Positions 52,440 through 63,725 of a DNA stretch of 64,000 nt are shown here, one piece after another (the stretch's first letter is position 1; every line of letters starts with the position of its first letter). The notes below the pieces were generated by a model that had not been told where the DNA came from, ran no database searches, and was given only the letters and a program-made list of their open reading frames with translations. The stretch covers positions 56,747,228-56,811,227 of the forward strand of contig OX235275.1 in the NCBI GenBank assembly GCA_944472155.2, given 5' to 3'. Made by a program: the position numbers and the translations under genes. This DNA comes from Trichobilharzia szidati (Eukaryota > Platyhelminthes > Trematoda > Strigeidida > Schistosomatidae).

Positions 52440-53620
52440 TATCGATTTGTTACGTAAGATCACTGGAATCACAGTTAAGGAAAGAGGCTTAAGTGATAAT
52501 CAGCATAAAAATGTTATAGTAAATAGAATGAATATCAAATAAAAAATTAAAGAAATCTCCACAACAAATTGGCCAAAATTGTTGGCCAAGGGGTAAGGGA
52601 AGTGTCTGAACCAGCTAACTTCTTTTGCATACATAAATCAGGTTTCTTAGTGCGGATTCCAAAAGCCAGACTCAGAAATATGTAGTAGACAAACTCCTGA
52701 CTGAGGTAAACTTAAGATTAGTCGATTTACGGTAGATGACTTTGAAAGCCGCCTTGTTTACATCAATTTTGTGTTCTGTATCCACGAGACGAGGTATTAT
52801 AGAACTAGAAATGAGTCTCTTTGTCCCTCACTTCAACATCCAGGACAGTGTTCAGAAATCCGACAATATACACATCTAATTTGACGGCCTTAACAGCTAG
52901 CTGGCTCCACAGGAACAGTAAAATTGACAGATATACATTGAAAAGGCAAAATAAAGTAGTTTATCTCCAATTCTAGAACACAAAATACAGCTGTTTTTCA
53001 AGAAACAGCATACTTCTGCGGCATTGAATGCTCTTTATACCGCGGTATCCCGTAGCCGTTGTGTTAACATTTCACTGTTACTGTCACCGAGTAAGTGAAG
53101 TCGTAAGAACAAGGCCTTCCTTCCACGGAACTATTGGTACTTTGACCTGCCTTCACATCTGATTCAGATTCTTACCGATGAATTCTCCCGGGTAACCGAT
53201 CTCAATTAGCAACTGTTTAGTAATATTAAGCTCTCCATTGAGGTATTCCTGAGAGAAGATTTCTCTTCCTCTGTGTATCAACCAATTTATTAGATCGCGT
53301 TTGTATTTCAAAAGGATTAATTGTATAAACTCATTTTATATGTATTCTTCAAGTCACTTAGGAATATGTCCGGGAACCCTAATCTGCAGAGGCTGATGGG
53401 TTTTATATATATGGGGGTGACTACACCTATATGTCAATTGACAAACAAGGTGAAATGCGACATTAACTTTCAAAGTATATGAAGATTCACAGGGCGACAT
53501 AACGCTCGTTTTCTCTTTGAAAATGAGTTTACTTGCAGAATAAGTACCTCTATAAGTCTCGGACATATTTACTTAGGTGGATATCGAAGAAAGGCATGTT
53601 AAATTCAATAATAATTATTC
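52440..53620 (-). mobile_element. Penelope-like element: RT C-terminus and GIY-YIG, decayed
   Basis: Minus strand, from right to left: a possible RT segment at 53354-53566 (FHLVCQLTYRCSHPHIY). Then near 53170-53300 comes an ELNITKQLLIEIGYPGEFIG-like block, the PLE connector. Then 52600-53050 has the GIY-YIG region as in 41.7-42.1 kb. Stops throughout. Confidence 0.6.
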
Positions 53621-53624
53621 TATT

Positions 53625-54235
53625 TATGGGCAGAATTCTTTCCTTCAGTAATTGCTTTTTCACTTAGTGGGTTTTCAGCTATGTGCGTGACATTCTCCGA
53701 AAAGAAATCCCAGTGTGAGTTACTTACCAAAATAATATTACCATTGTAAAACGTCCGAATGATACGCTTAAGTGTACATCAGATCGTCTAAATATAAATA
53801 ACCCTTGAATTTGGGTTAGGAGACAAGGAATTTAGTGCAGGTTATACCAGGACTATTCTAGACAATCTCACCATCAAGTGACAGTCGGATTTTCTTCTTC
53901 TCATTCCGTACGACTATGAAGTAGATCTAATCGGGCATCTAGTGTGCTAGATAAGCCGGTCGTGACGTATCACTGATTTACATAAAAGCTTAGCACTACC
54001 CAAAACAAATAAAGTTAAATGACCATCGCGGTATTCTTCCGATTTTATAGCTTAGCCGATAGAAGTTTGCACTAGCATACCTATGAACTTACTCAGAAAA
54101 ATGCTGCCGTACCTACAACTATTCTTATTTGTATAGATGCATCTGCAGTGTCTAAACCCTCTAGCTCTTGGTTTTTTCCTATTTTTGGATCATTTCGATG
54201 CATCTATTAATTAAACCTGAGCAAACACTGACGCA
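53625..54235. other. No gene recognised
   Basis: No motif identified. It may contain upstream parts of the PLE on its left, but no reverse transcriptase box can be pointed out. Confidence 0.25.
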
Positions 54236-54239
54236 GAAT

Positions 54240-55130
54240 TACGCTCTTATCCACTCCTATGAAAGCACTGCGTAGCATCATACTGAAGAGACCAAGAGAT
54301 ATGCTGGATGAAGAACTTTACCTGGAAGAATCTGGATTCACGAAAAATAAATCATTTGCAGATTAAATTGCTACCTTACGTTTTCTCATCCAACAAAGCC
54401 GTTGACAGCGTTGACTGCGAAGTAATTTGTAGACCACTCCATCATTATGGAGTGCCTCAAACATTTATTAATTTCATTCAACAGCTGTTTGACAATGACA
54501 CATATCAACGGATTCACAACGGAAAGCTCAGCGAAGCGCATGGAGTGACGACAAGTGTGAGATAAGACTGCCTACTGTAACTGATGATCTTACTGACTGT
54601 GGCTAACTGGATTTTGTTGAAAGTTGTAGGGAGCAAGAAGTCAAGAATACTTTGAACCGACGGGAAGACTCTTGAGGATCGGGGAGTTTATGGATAATTT
54701 ATGTCTTATTTCACACAAATTCAAAGATCTACTGGTGGAAATCAGCGAGTTTACAGAAGAAGCAGGAGGGAAGACAGGAATTCAAGCGAACACAGAGAAG
54801 ACAGAGCTGATGAAGATAACCAACTAACCTACTACCCGACAATCGTGCCGATAAAAAATAGAAATGGATGGGGCACAAGCTGGGGAAACTGTTGGATGTA
54901 ATCACCTGCCAGGTCTTTGAGTGCAGCGCTGATTGGAAGCAAGTAACGAGTTCAGCGTCACATTGTTGGTGACATGGAAGCGATTGTGAGAGGAGAAGAT
55001 GAAAGCCTATGGACTGTAGTAGGGCCAGTTACAGAGGACTGCAGAGAAAAGAACAGGGTGAAATGGAAATGTGCTGCTGAAGCCTAGTGCGTTCCTCGCG
55101 GGACCGAAGGCTATGATAATATATTTTTGT
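54240..55130 (+). mobile_element. RTE-like LINE, degenerate
   Basis: Frame 54308-54565 reads NKAVDSVDCEVICRPLHHYG, VPQTFINFIQQLFDNDTYQR and IHNGKLSEAHGVTTSVR. This is the reverse transcriptase A-B region (F.KAFDSVDR, then the VKTGVRQG approach) without a usable catalytic box. A C-terminal stub follows to 55090. It is of the same subtype as 28.67-29.66 and 61-62.2 kb. Confidence 0.78.
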
Positions 55131-55379
55131 CGTCTGCAGGTAATTTTAATTACCACTACTCTGACAGTTATTCTAGTGAATTCTGGTTATTCTTGCACCA
55201 AATTTCGTCACATTTTTCATACAGTGACGTTACTTAAATCATATTTCTTTTCATTTTAAGTTTTAACTAAATTTCTATTACCTATACATTGTGCACAGTT
55301 TTTTTTAATTTTAAAAGTGAAGCAAAAGAATAATTCGCATTATTTTCACACGCCTAGCTTTAGACAAGTTGATATTTTA

Positions 55380-55910
55380 ACTGATTAAAAAAACCCATTA
55401 AAATTCTCAGAAGAATGTATACTGAACGAAGAGTACTTCTTTCGATAACTTCATCATCAGGCTCTATAATTACACATACATTATAGTGAATGAATGAATT
55501 AGTGTTATGAACAACATTAATGTTGTTTAATTAACATCGAATCAATAATATTGATAGCTTACAGCTCAGTAGCATCAACATAAAATAAGCTGAATGTCAG
55601 AAAAATTAAGAAAGATAATATTACAAATTCTTGAATTTATAGTCTTTACTGAAGGTCAGGGCAGTATCAGGGGCTGGACTTGCTTCTTTTGAACACGGAG
55701 CACTGGCTGTTTAAGGCAAATTGCAATAGCCTCTGTTGTTTGTAGCATGCGGTGCTTCGATGATTCTGGCAATTTATTAGGCACCCAGTAGATTATAGAG
55801 AAGGATTCTTCCACGCTGACTGGCTTTGTGGCCAGTTAATATTTCCTTAAAACACTAAAATATGTCGTCTTGTTCTGCTACCAGAACTGTTTTTTTCCAC
55901 TCAGTAGAGG
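55380..55910 (-). mobile_element. PLE end segment and endonuclease tail
   Basis: 55420-55480 (CTGAACGAAGAGTACTTCTT, TCATCATCAGGCTCTATAAT) is a terminus. 55640-55870 on the minus strand is the C-terminal coding scrap (TTTTGAACACGGAGCACTGG, GGCAATTTATTAGGCACCC). Confidence 0.55.
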
Positions 55911-55984
55911 ACAAATCGTCAAGTTATGTTTCCAAGTGAATACATTTAAACGTAGGTACTTAACTGGCTCAGATGTAGTTGGGT

Positions 55985-56935
55985 ATCTTATGTGAATAGA
56001 TCCTTATCTGAAGTTATCAGATGGCCTCATCTAAGTAGTCTTAAACTAAATTCATCAAAATGTCATACTGTTGATTTGTGTTTCAATTACGAAGAAGACC
56101 TTCATGGACCATTTCAGTGCCATGGTTCCTGTAATATTAACGGCACTGTGATAAGGAGTAAATCGAATTTCTCTCATCTCGGTGTCAGTTTCCCTTTCAA
56201 TCTCTGTTGGTTGTCTCATATCCTGTTGATTTCTAAGGAATGTTTTCTTCTGACTTATTACATAAAAGAGTTGAGACCTTCTGGCATAACTAACTCAACC
56301 TCTTCTCTTACAATTAGTTAATTCATGTATTCTACCCATTCTCCTTTATTGTTCATCCTTATTCTTCCCTGGACTTCTCAAAAAAACTATGTCGTATAAA
56401 AGTAGAACACTGAAGATTGTAATTAGGGTTCGTGGTGTCTCCGTTGACTCAGCCAACGGACATTATTGTCAATAGGCACTTCACTTCTCGCAAGCATTTG
56501 GCTAAAGTTATCTTGTTTGAAACTGAACATCCTCTCTACTTATTCCCAGCTATTGCCTTGTATATCTTTGGGTGAAGCCAGAAGGAACTTCATAAGAATT
56601 AACGCTCGCACAGCTATTATTTGGCTCGCGTGGTTTTGTGTGAAGAGAGATTCAGATGTCAGAAAAGAACTTAAAAGCTTTTTAAATCAGTGATCTGAAC
56701 TGCAAAGTGAGAATAAGCAAAGATTATTATTATTATTACATGTATTACCTGTGAAACTACCTACTTATACTGCATTATGTTTCCACTCACATTCTCTTTA
56801 TATTGATGGTCTCATTATTAATATTTTTATTATAACTATTTTAAATTCTATGTAAGTAAATATTTATAAAATGAGCTAAATTGTTCCAATATGTATAAAA
56901 ACGCTGAAAATTCCATTCTGTATGACGATTATTAT
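55985..56935 (+). mobile_element. CR1-like LINE, 3' fragment
   Basis: Frame 55992-56321 reads LKLNSSKCHTVDLCFNYEED, ISG-like INGTVIRSKSNFSHLGVSF and LLTYYIKELRPSGITN, the reverse transcriptase-to-thumb segment. Frame 56466-56693 gives the protein end (LPCISLGEARRNFIRINART). The 3' UTR is cut at 56935 inside the family's GAAAATTCCATTCTGTATGA by an RTE copy. Confidence 0.75.
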
Positions 56936-57610
56936 GGGAGGAACCTGAAAGAAACAACCTCTTTTACCTAACTAGGAAGCATCGTCTCAACTACAGGCGG
57001 AACTGACGAGGATATCAAAGCAAGAATCGGAAAAGTAAGACAAGCTTTCACTACTTTCAAGTCTGTGTGGACGTCAACAACTCTCAGCATCAAAAATAAG
57101 ATCGGGATTTTCAACTCCAATGTGAAGTCAGTGAGTGCCACTTACTATACGGATCAGAGACTTGCACTGCGCGTCATTAAGAGCATCTCAAACAAACTAC
57201 AAACCTTCATCAACAGCCAGTTGTCTTCGCTCAGTACTCAAGATCAGATGGCCGGCCAGAAAAGATCAGCATTAGAGATCTCTGGAAGCGAACCAACCAG
57301 GAACCGATTGTATCACAAATAGGCAGGAAGAAATGGAGGTGGATTGGCTAGCCATACTCTGAGGAAACCATCAAGTGACATCACTAGACAAGCCATCGCT
57401 CTAGTGGAACCCGGCTGAAAGGGAAGCGGCGAGTTGGTCGTCAGTGCAAGGGTGACTTGGAGGAGGTCATGTGAAGAGGAGATGAAAACGTGTGGGCAGA
57501 CTTGGAGCCAGGTGAAGACTGTAGCAGAGGACCGAACGCAACGGAGACGCACGGCTGATGGCTTATGTTCCTCTAGGAATAAGAGGAAACAATGATAGTA
57601 ATATTGTTAG
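56936..57610 (+). mobile_element. RTE-like LINE, 5'-truncated
   Basis: It begins within NLKETTSFT. Frame 57065-57322 reads TTLSIKNKIGIFNSNVKSVS and SNKLQTFINSQLSSL. The tail TATGTTCCTCTAGGAATAAG and AATGATAGTAAT is at 57565-57602. The 5' truncation point coincides with the cut in the CR1-like element. Confidence 0.8.
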
Positions 57611-58670
57611 TTCTCTGAAGAGTTTTCGAAGACAGTATTACAGACACATTTGATCTGTAATATAATTTTCCAGAAGAAAACTTTCAGTCTTTATTATCGA
57701 ATGCCTGATATTACAGCTCATTTATTTTCCACAGACACTCGTTCTGCTGCAAAGTATAAAAGTGCTGATGTTATGCTAATTGAGAAGCAGAGGATCTTTT
57801 GAATAAAACTCATCGGTCAATTGGTTTTTTGCTTAAAGTTAAATCAGAAGGTAGACTCGCCTACATTAGATGTTCAGATTATAAGAAGAAATGATGAATC
57901 AATCGTAAGGTCAGCTCACCATAAACCAAAATGAAACAGGTTACTAACTAACTTCTAAAGCCTTGTTCCAAGGCAGAAGAAATCCCCCTCAAATCTCTTC
58001 TCACAAGAAACTATTGGATTTGCACGAAAGACACATTAAACTGCTTAGTCGGACCCTTTCGAAACATTCTCGTTAAGAGTGACTATCCACTAGCATTAAT
58101 CAATGAACATAAGAAAGTTACATCTGAAATTAGCAGAAGACAGAAGTACCCAGGAAGAACAAGTAAATTGTAAGCCTGAAATTCAAAGGTGATGCGACAG
58201 CCGGAACGCTTCAAAGCAGAATGGTGAGAACATTTTGGAAAACATCCTTCATTGTATTTCTGCATCTCACACCTTTCCTGAGACCTGCTGTCATCAAAAT
58301 GTCAGACATTATTCCACTGCTGGGAAGTATCAGTTTACTTTCTGGTGTGAAGCTAAGTGCATAGGTTTTTTTGAATAGGATACTGTCTGGACGTGAAAAA
58401 TAACTTTTCCCAATACGATTGTCGAAAAATAATTTAGACTAAAAGTTGTGTCAGTTCTTAGGCTCTGTGTTTTAACACATCCTCATGGATGAATAGAGAA
58501 ATCTTCAGAATGATATCTGAGGTAAGATGTAACCATTCGGAAAGGTTTTATGCTACATCGTCTGTTCAGAATAGATAATTTTGCTATGTGCGAGAAGAAT
58601 CCTCACCAGTAAATACAGAAGTCAGTTATCCAATCTCAGGGGCTTACGCGTTTTCGACGCGTACAGTAAT
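57610..58670. repeat. Unclassified dispersed repeat F, uninterrupted copy
   Basis: About 1.05 kb corresponding to 6590-6900 + 7115-7370 + 8490-9060. It contains no long open frame; minus frame 58083-58265 (60 codons) matches the decayed counterpart near 8560-8680. It may be an old PLE or other element, not assigned. Confidence 0.55.
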
Positions 58671-59010
58671 TTGGCATGTTTAACAGCTTTATTCACTTTT
58701 TCATCTTTCTTTACAAATTCCTAACTTTCAAATATGCAGCATACGTTGTTTAATCATCTATTATGAACATTGTGAACTGTGTCACTGATATTCATTTGTG
58801 AAATCTACTCATCACTGGGTGTAGCGACCAAAACCGAATTGTTGTAGTCTAAACTCAGAGGACTGATCGTTGCCTCCTAGTGTATAGCTGCCTAAAACGT
58901 CCTCGAGAAACGCACAGTTACAAAACTCTCCAAATACAGCAAAAGATTACCGTTTGTCATCGGAATCTATGTGTGTGGGTCAATTCAACGTAAGTAGCAT
59001 AAATAGCTCA
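58670..59010. other. No gene seen
   Basis: No repeat or coding motif recognised. Confidence 0.25.
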
Positions 59011-59011
59011 T

Positions 59012-59945
59012 TGTTATTATTGTTCCCTTAAGTTCTGAGTGGACCATAGGGATTCAACAACACAATTGAACTACGTTCTATTTTCTCCTGTCCTCTTCGT
59101 CTGCATGGCTCCACGACTGCCCACACTCCCTCATCTCTTTCTTACACAATCTCCTTATTGTTATCCTCACACAGAAGACTCATTCGTCACTTCGCATTCG
59201 GATTCTACTCGAGTGATGGCCTGCATTGCGCTCGATGTCATTCGATGGCCTCCCCGTTGTGTGCCCGATCCATCTTCATTTTCTCTCACATATTTGTTGA
59301 GAAAAAGGCTCTTGATTGGTTTGTTCCCAGCCAGAGTTTCTTGCTGCCAATGGTTTCTGTCCACTTGATCTTCAGTATGGATCCAGCTGAGGGGCATCTG
59401 TTGATAAAAGTCTGAAACAGGCTGTCGGAAATCCTTTTCGTGACTGACACGCATAGGAAAACTGACTTGACAATGGTGTTCTTCATGCTGAAGCGGAGTG
59501 TAGAAGATTCCCAAACTCTGGTTTCAGGTTAGTGAAAGCGTATCTTGCCTTTCTGATTCTGACTGGCTTTCATAGCTTCATCCATGCTGTCCGACTGCCT
59601 CTGGCTGAAACGATGCTTCCTAGATAAGTGAAGGAGGTAACCTCTATCAAATCTCCCCTGTTAATGGCGATCGCTGCTGGTGTTGGTTGATTATCTTCAT
59701 CACATTCATCTTATCCATGTTCCCCTGGAGTCCTGTCTTTGCTGTCTACCTGCCAGTTTGTTGGTTTTCGCCTGTAATTCTTTGGGTTTGTGTGACACTA
59801 GGCATGTATCATCCTAGAAATCCAGATCTTCTAGAGTCTTCTTATTGGTGGTCCAGCCTATTCCTGACTTCTCGTTCCCAGAAATCTGGCTCACCACAAT
59901 TAAGAATATCATCGGTGATAATAGGCAGCCCTGATCAATAACTGA
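59012..59945 (-). mobile_element. RTE-like LINE, 3' half
   Basis: The tail ATTATTATTGTTCCC is at 59012. The minus frame 59167-59514 includes SLFLNKYVRENEDGSGTQRG and QAITRVESECEVTN, equivalent to ICRRKWRWIG...AITRVEPERE of the 21.2-22.3 kb copy. FLGW/FADD-region remnants are near 59800-59900. Confidence 0.75.
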
Positions 59946-59949
59946 AAAC

Positions 59950-60950
59950 CACCTCGATAGTACTGTTCGTCAACTATACAGGCAGTGGAAGATTTTAAGC
60001 CCAAAACAAGCAATGTATAACAAAATTAGTTATTCAAAATTCAACTGTAATAAAAGCCTTAGAGTCAAGTAGAATATTCCCATCAAGGTATGATCAAAAA
60101 CTCTGTCTACAAGTAGAACACACCAATGCTTCATGCAAACAGTCTAGGGTCAGGATGATTCTGACTCACTCAAGCAAATCACATCGTACATTACATTATC
60201 AGTGTATCGCACCACGACAAAGAAGCGCATTAAATTAGAGATGAAACATAAACAGAGGCAAATAATGAGGACTAAATCAGCATGTGATACGCAAATGTCA
60301 GAGAAATAATAAATAGTCTGAGAGAAAAGGGGATAATAATTACAAATTCAGTTGAAACGTCCAAATAAGTATAAGTACTGCGGTTTGATCGTTCAGGAAG
60401 GACTTTTCAAACAATTGTTCCTTTACACTAGGTACTTCCATATTGTGTAAGACTACGGAAGAAAGTTTCACAATCTGTCTATTTCTTATTCCTGGCATGT
60501 AGGCAGGCATTCAATTTCATGTGTTTGTAAATCGACTAGTGGCTAGTTTAGTAGTCATATTTAAAACGTGATGCACAGGTGTATGTTAGCGCTGCGGTCT
60601 TCTTAAATAATTTGTTTTTTTTTCATTGATAACTGATTAAATCAGTCAACAATAGAAGTCCTGATTTGCTCAGATGGACAAAGCATGCCAAGATTCTGAG
60701 TCGTGACTGAATCACGCGCTCGAATGCCGGTTAGCATGAATGTGTTTTTTCACAGAGCGCCAAGTTGATGAGACTTTGTGGTGGAAACAACGATGGACAG
60801 CTGAACCGATAAAGTTCTCTCAGCATCAATACGAAGGACTGAATATATGAAAATGGTTACTCCTCACGGTCAGATCTGACGAGAAATATCAGTAGCTTTA
60901 TGGTTACAGGTAAGCTTCGCCGACTAAACCTTGAGACTGCCTAACTTCAG
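59950..60950. other. No gene seen
   Basis: Chance frames only. 60690-60740 (TGACTGAATCACGCGCTCGA, ATGCCGGTTAGCATG) could be a worn tRNA-like head but is not convincing. Confidence 0.25.
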
Positions 60951-60954
60951 AAAA

Positions 60955-62185
60955 ATGAAACTCTTCTTGACATGGATCAGAAGAGGCGAAACATCCACCC
61001 CATAAAGACCCTCACCGTATTCAACCAGTCATTTATAACAGGTGAACAACAGGTTGTCAATGCCGAGCTAAATATTAAGTCATGTCATAGTGGAGAGGCT
61101 ACAACCTGCATTGAATGCACAATTCCACCTGAAACAAGCTGAATTTGCGAAAAGCAAATCATGTGCTGATCAAATTACTAATCTATTAGTAATCACAGAG
61201 CAGAGCTAATAATGTAGTCAAATCTCTGTCCACCTCAACTTCATAGGCTTTGAAAGCACTTTCAACAAAGTTTACTGCGAAGTGATTTGAAAGCCATGGT
61301 GTGCCTCAAACATTTATTAACTTCACTTAAAGGTAATAATGACAATACCTTATGTCTTTTAATTCACACTGAAGACTTGAAAGTGTTTCTGAATTGGAGG
61401 CAGAATTTAGAAAAGACTGCTTACTATTACTGACGATATTCCTAAGAGAGATGGACAGGATTATGCGGAATACTGTTCACGGGAGCAAGAAGACGGAAAT
61501 ACTTTGGACCAATACGAAGAATTTAGAGGGATTTGACTTCGCTGACTACTTATGTCCATGGGTCGGTTTTCAGTGCTTAGGGGGGAATTCCATCCTCACT
61601 TGCTGCCTTTCTGGATTTCAGTAGCTTGATCTCATTCAGACAAACCTTTATGACTGTGAAATCAGACTGGAAATCTTCTACTCTCAACGTTTAGAACAAA
61701 TGTCAGCTCATGATGAAAATCTTGTAAAAAATCAGATTCTTTATACCAGTGTTAAGTTATTGCTTCTTTAATGAGTCAGAAACTTGGAAAGCGTTTCACG
61801 AAAAGCATTTCTAATTAGCTAGTGCAGGGTTTTATCAACAGGAGCTTTCTCTGCCTCCACGGTGAAGATCAGATGGCCAGAGATAATTAGCAACAAGAAA
61901 CTGTGGGAACGAATCAATTATATATATATATATGTCAACAGAAATCGAGATGGATTAGATACATTCTGGGAGGACTGTTGACTGACATCTCACTCCAAGA
62001 AAAAACCCTCGAGTGGAACCTGAGTGAGAAACACCGAGTTGGGCATTGGTTCTAGGGTGACATCGAGGGAATTGTGTGAAGAGAAGATGAAAGCTTGTGG
62101 GCAATTGTGGGGTGAAGTACGGAGAACTGCAGAGGACAGGACAATCTTTTGTTCCACTCGGAACCCAAGGAAAGAGTAATAAAAT
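60955..62185 (+). mobile_element. RTE-like LINE, degenerate
   Basis: The D/N-K-A-F-D box region is near 61250-61320 (GGCTTTGAAAGCACTTTCAA, GTGCCTCAAACATTTATTAA). Frame 61394-61624 reads KDCLLLLTIFLREMDRIMRN and KNLEGFDFADYLC, an altered FADD. The C-terminal part is near 61850-62060. The tail GTTCCACTCGGAACCCAAGG and AATAAAATATAAT ends at about 62185. Confidence 0.75.
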
Positions 62186-62189
62186 ATAA

Positions 62190-62530
62190 TACACTATAGC
62201 AAAGCTTTTACAATCGAAAGAAAAATAACTCCATTAATTTCATTTCGATATATGTATTGTGTGTTTGTGTCTTTGGGTTTAATTGTAAAACAATTTTACA
62301 ATACAATATATATTAACTTTAGGTATTACAGTGAACTGATTTTATTTCTCTCTACACCCTACTGTTAATTTGGATAGCTAGTGAAAAAACACACAACAAC
62401 ATATTTAACTCTCTTCACGATTTTCTTGGTTTTTACTTTGAGTGACATGAAGTGTAAGTGGAATTCGAGAAATAGACAGTTTACACATCGATTCGTTGTT
62501 ACACAATGCCTAATTACAGGTATGCAGTTG
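62190..62530. other. Upstream region of the second micro-exon gene
   Basis: The frame 62381-62575 lacks an ATG at its start, so its hydrophobic stretch (TYLTLFTIFLVFTLSDMKC) is not a supported gene, although GTAAGT follows ATGAAGT at 62455. It may be a decayed exon 1 copy. Confidence 0.3.
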
Positions 62531-62531
62531 C

Positions 62532-62590
62532 ATATATATATACGTTTATATATGCCAATAAAGTTTGGTTATTGAGAGGATACTTGAAAT
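62532..62590 (+). promoter_or_regulatory. TA tract and conserved 5' leader, second micro-exon gene
   Basis: It contains CATATATATATACG and then GTTATTGAGAGGATACTTGA just before the ATG. The counterpart before exon 1 of the first gene is GTTATTGAGAAAATACGTGA. Confidence 0.45.
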
Positions 62591-62666
62591 ATGAAGAGGA
62601 ACACTATAATTTTAATAACCTTTGTCAGCTTATTCGTTTTCCTGAGGGAGATCAGCGCTGGTGGAG
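62591..62666 (+). CDS. Second micro-exon gene, exon 1: signal peptide (gene continues past the window)
   Basis: The ATG begins a Lys/Arg n-region and the hydrophobic core IILITFVSLFVFLREISAG, with a predicted cleavage after ISA. The coding part is 76 nt, ends GGA G before GTGAGT in phase 1, and matches exon 1 at 11860-11935 in 15 of 25 residues. The intron begins with repeats (T-type at 62.93 kb, PLE end at 63.4 kb), as in the first gene. No second exon was found in the remaining 1.3 kb. It is very likely a tandem paralogue. Confidence 0.68.
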
Positions 62667-62929
62667 GTGAGTTCCCTTATCCTAACAATAAAATGTATTG
62701 GACTGGTTGTGTAAGTTGTGTCGAAATTCAACCCTGTTTTGCATTCGGTACATTGGTAGAGGATCGTTCATGCCTCTTTGTTTAAAGCGATTAACAGCCT
62801 GTTTAATTCTTTTTTCGTGGTTTGAAATATTTATAAAAACGTCGTAGCAGTCATTTCTTAAGTGTGACACTTCTGGAACCCACCAGAATAATAGTAATGT
62901 TAACGAAAGGAACGTGATTCACCTGTCAC

Positions 62930-63160
62930 TTCCGCAGTGACTGTGACCTTCTGGTTACAAGGTTTAATAGTCCCACTGGCCCTATGGTCTACGAATTAGT
63001 TGGCATTGTAACCAGAAGGTCCTGGGTCCAAACCCCACAGTGTGGGTGCATACTGATGAAGAGCCGCAAACTAGGCCGATGAAACAGCTCTCCAGTTCTT
63101 CCAGCTGACTTTTCAATGGTTCTCTAACCGATGTCAGGTCATACCAGTTATGTCATCACC
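62930..63160 (+). repeat. T-type repeat, hammerhead with intact CTGATGA and GAAA
   Basis: GTAACCAGAAGGTCCTGGGT, GTGTGGGTGCATACTGATGA and AGAGCCGCAAACTAGGCCGA precede TGAAACAGCTCTCCAGTTC. The two core boxes are present, but stem II is irregular and stem I (GCATA/CAGTTC) pairs poorly. An inverted scrap (GACCTTCTGGTTACAAGG) at 62947 gives a short palindrome. Confidence 0.62.
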
Positions 63161-63339
63161 CGATATAACTCAATAATAGACTACTGTACATTTTTTTGGT
63201 AAATATAAATGAGACTGTACATCCCCTGAAGGTGATTTCGTAGATAAGTAAAGTTTCCTACGCTCTAGTGTCTTTTATTTTCTTCATGACTCAATGAATA
63301 TTTTCGATCTTCTGATCATAAATCTTCTATGGTCTCTCT

Positions 63340-63725
63340 GATAGGTTTATATGTTCATATTAATTACTTTTTGAGCTGGCTTTACATATTCAAATGAACT
63401 GTCGGCAAGATTTGACAGAATAGTTCTAAAATATTTGGGCGCCGAGTAAGAAGTAGACATTTGTGAAAAAAAATTATATTTGTAATATCTCAGCGATATT
63501 GAAATGAGTAATTCCAACGTTTCGTTCGGCAATCTGGTCCGAACTTCTTCAGGGAAATTAATCAAAATTAACATAACAGAGGTTTTATATATAAAAGGCA
63601 CATCTTTTTAAAAACTTTGTCCAATCATGATTCATAAAACAAGTATTAACAAGTATAATAAACAAAATTGTATGAGCTGTGATCAAAATTTGACCTCGGA
63701 CTTACAAATATTGGTCTACCTTTGT
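63340..63725. mobile_element. PLE end segment
   Basis: 63480-63600 (AATATCTCAGCGATATTGAA, ACTTCTTCAGGGAAATTAAT, AACATAACAGAGGTTTTA) matches 15810-15940. 63650-63720 is the reverse complement of 16690-16760. No coding part is present in the window. Confidence 0.6.

Noticed and set aside
53096..53125. 18S rRNA 3' end (GAAGTCGTAAGAACAAGG)
   Set aside because: It resembles GAAGTCGTAACAAGG, but the flanks do not match rRNA and the position falls in a decayed PLE. Taken as chance.
62381..62575. Another signal-peptide exon ending at GTAAGT (62455)
   Set aside because: The frame opens at GTG with no ATG, and nothing upstream matches the conserved leader. Kept only as a possible decayed copy.
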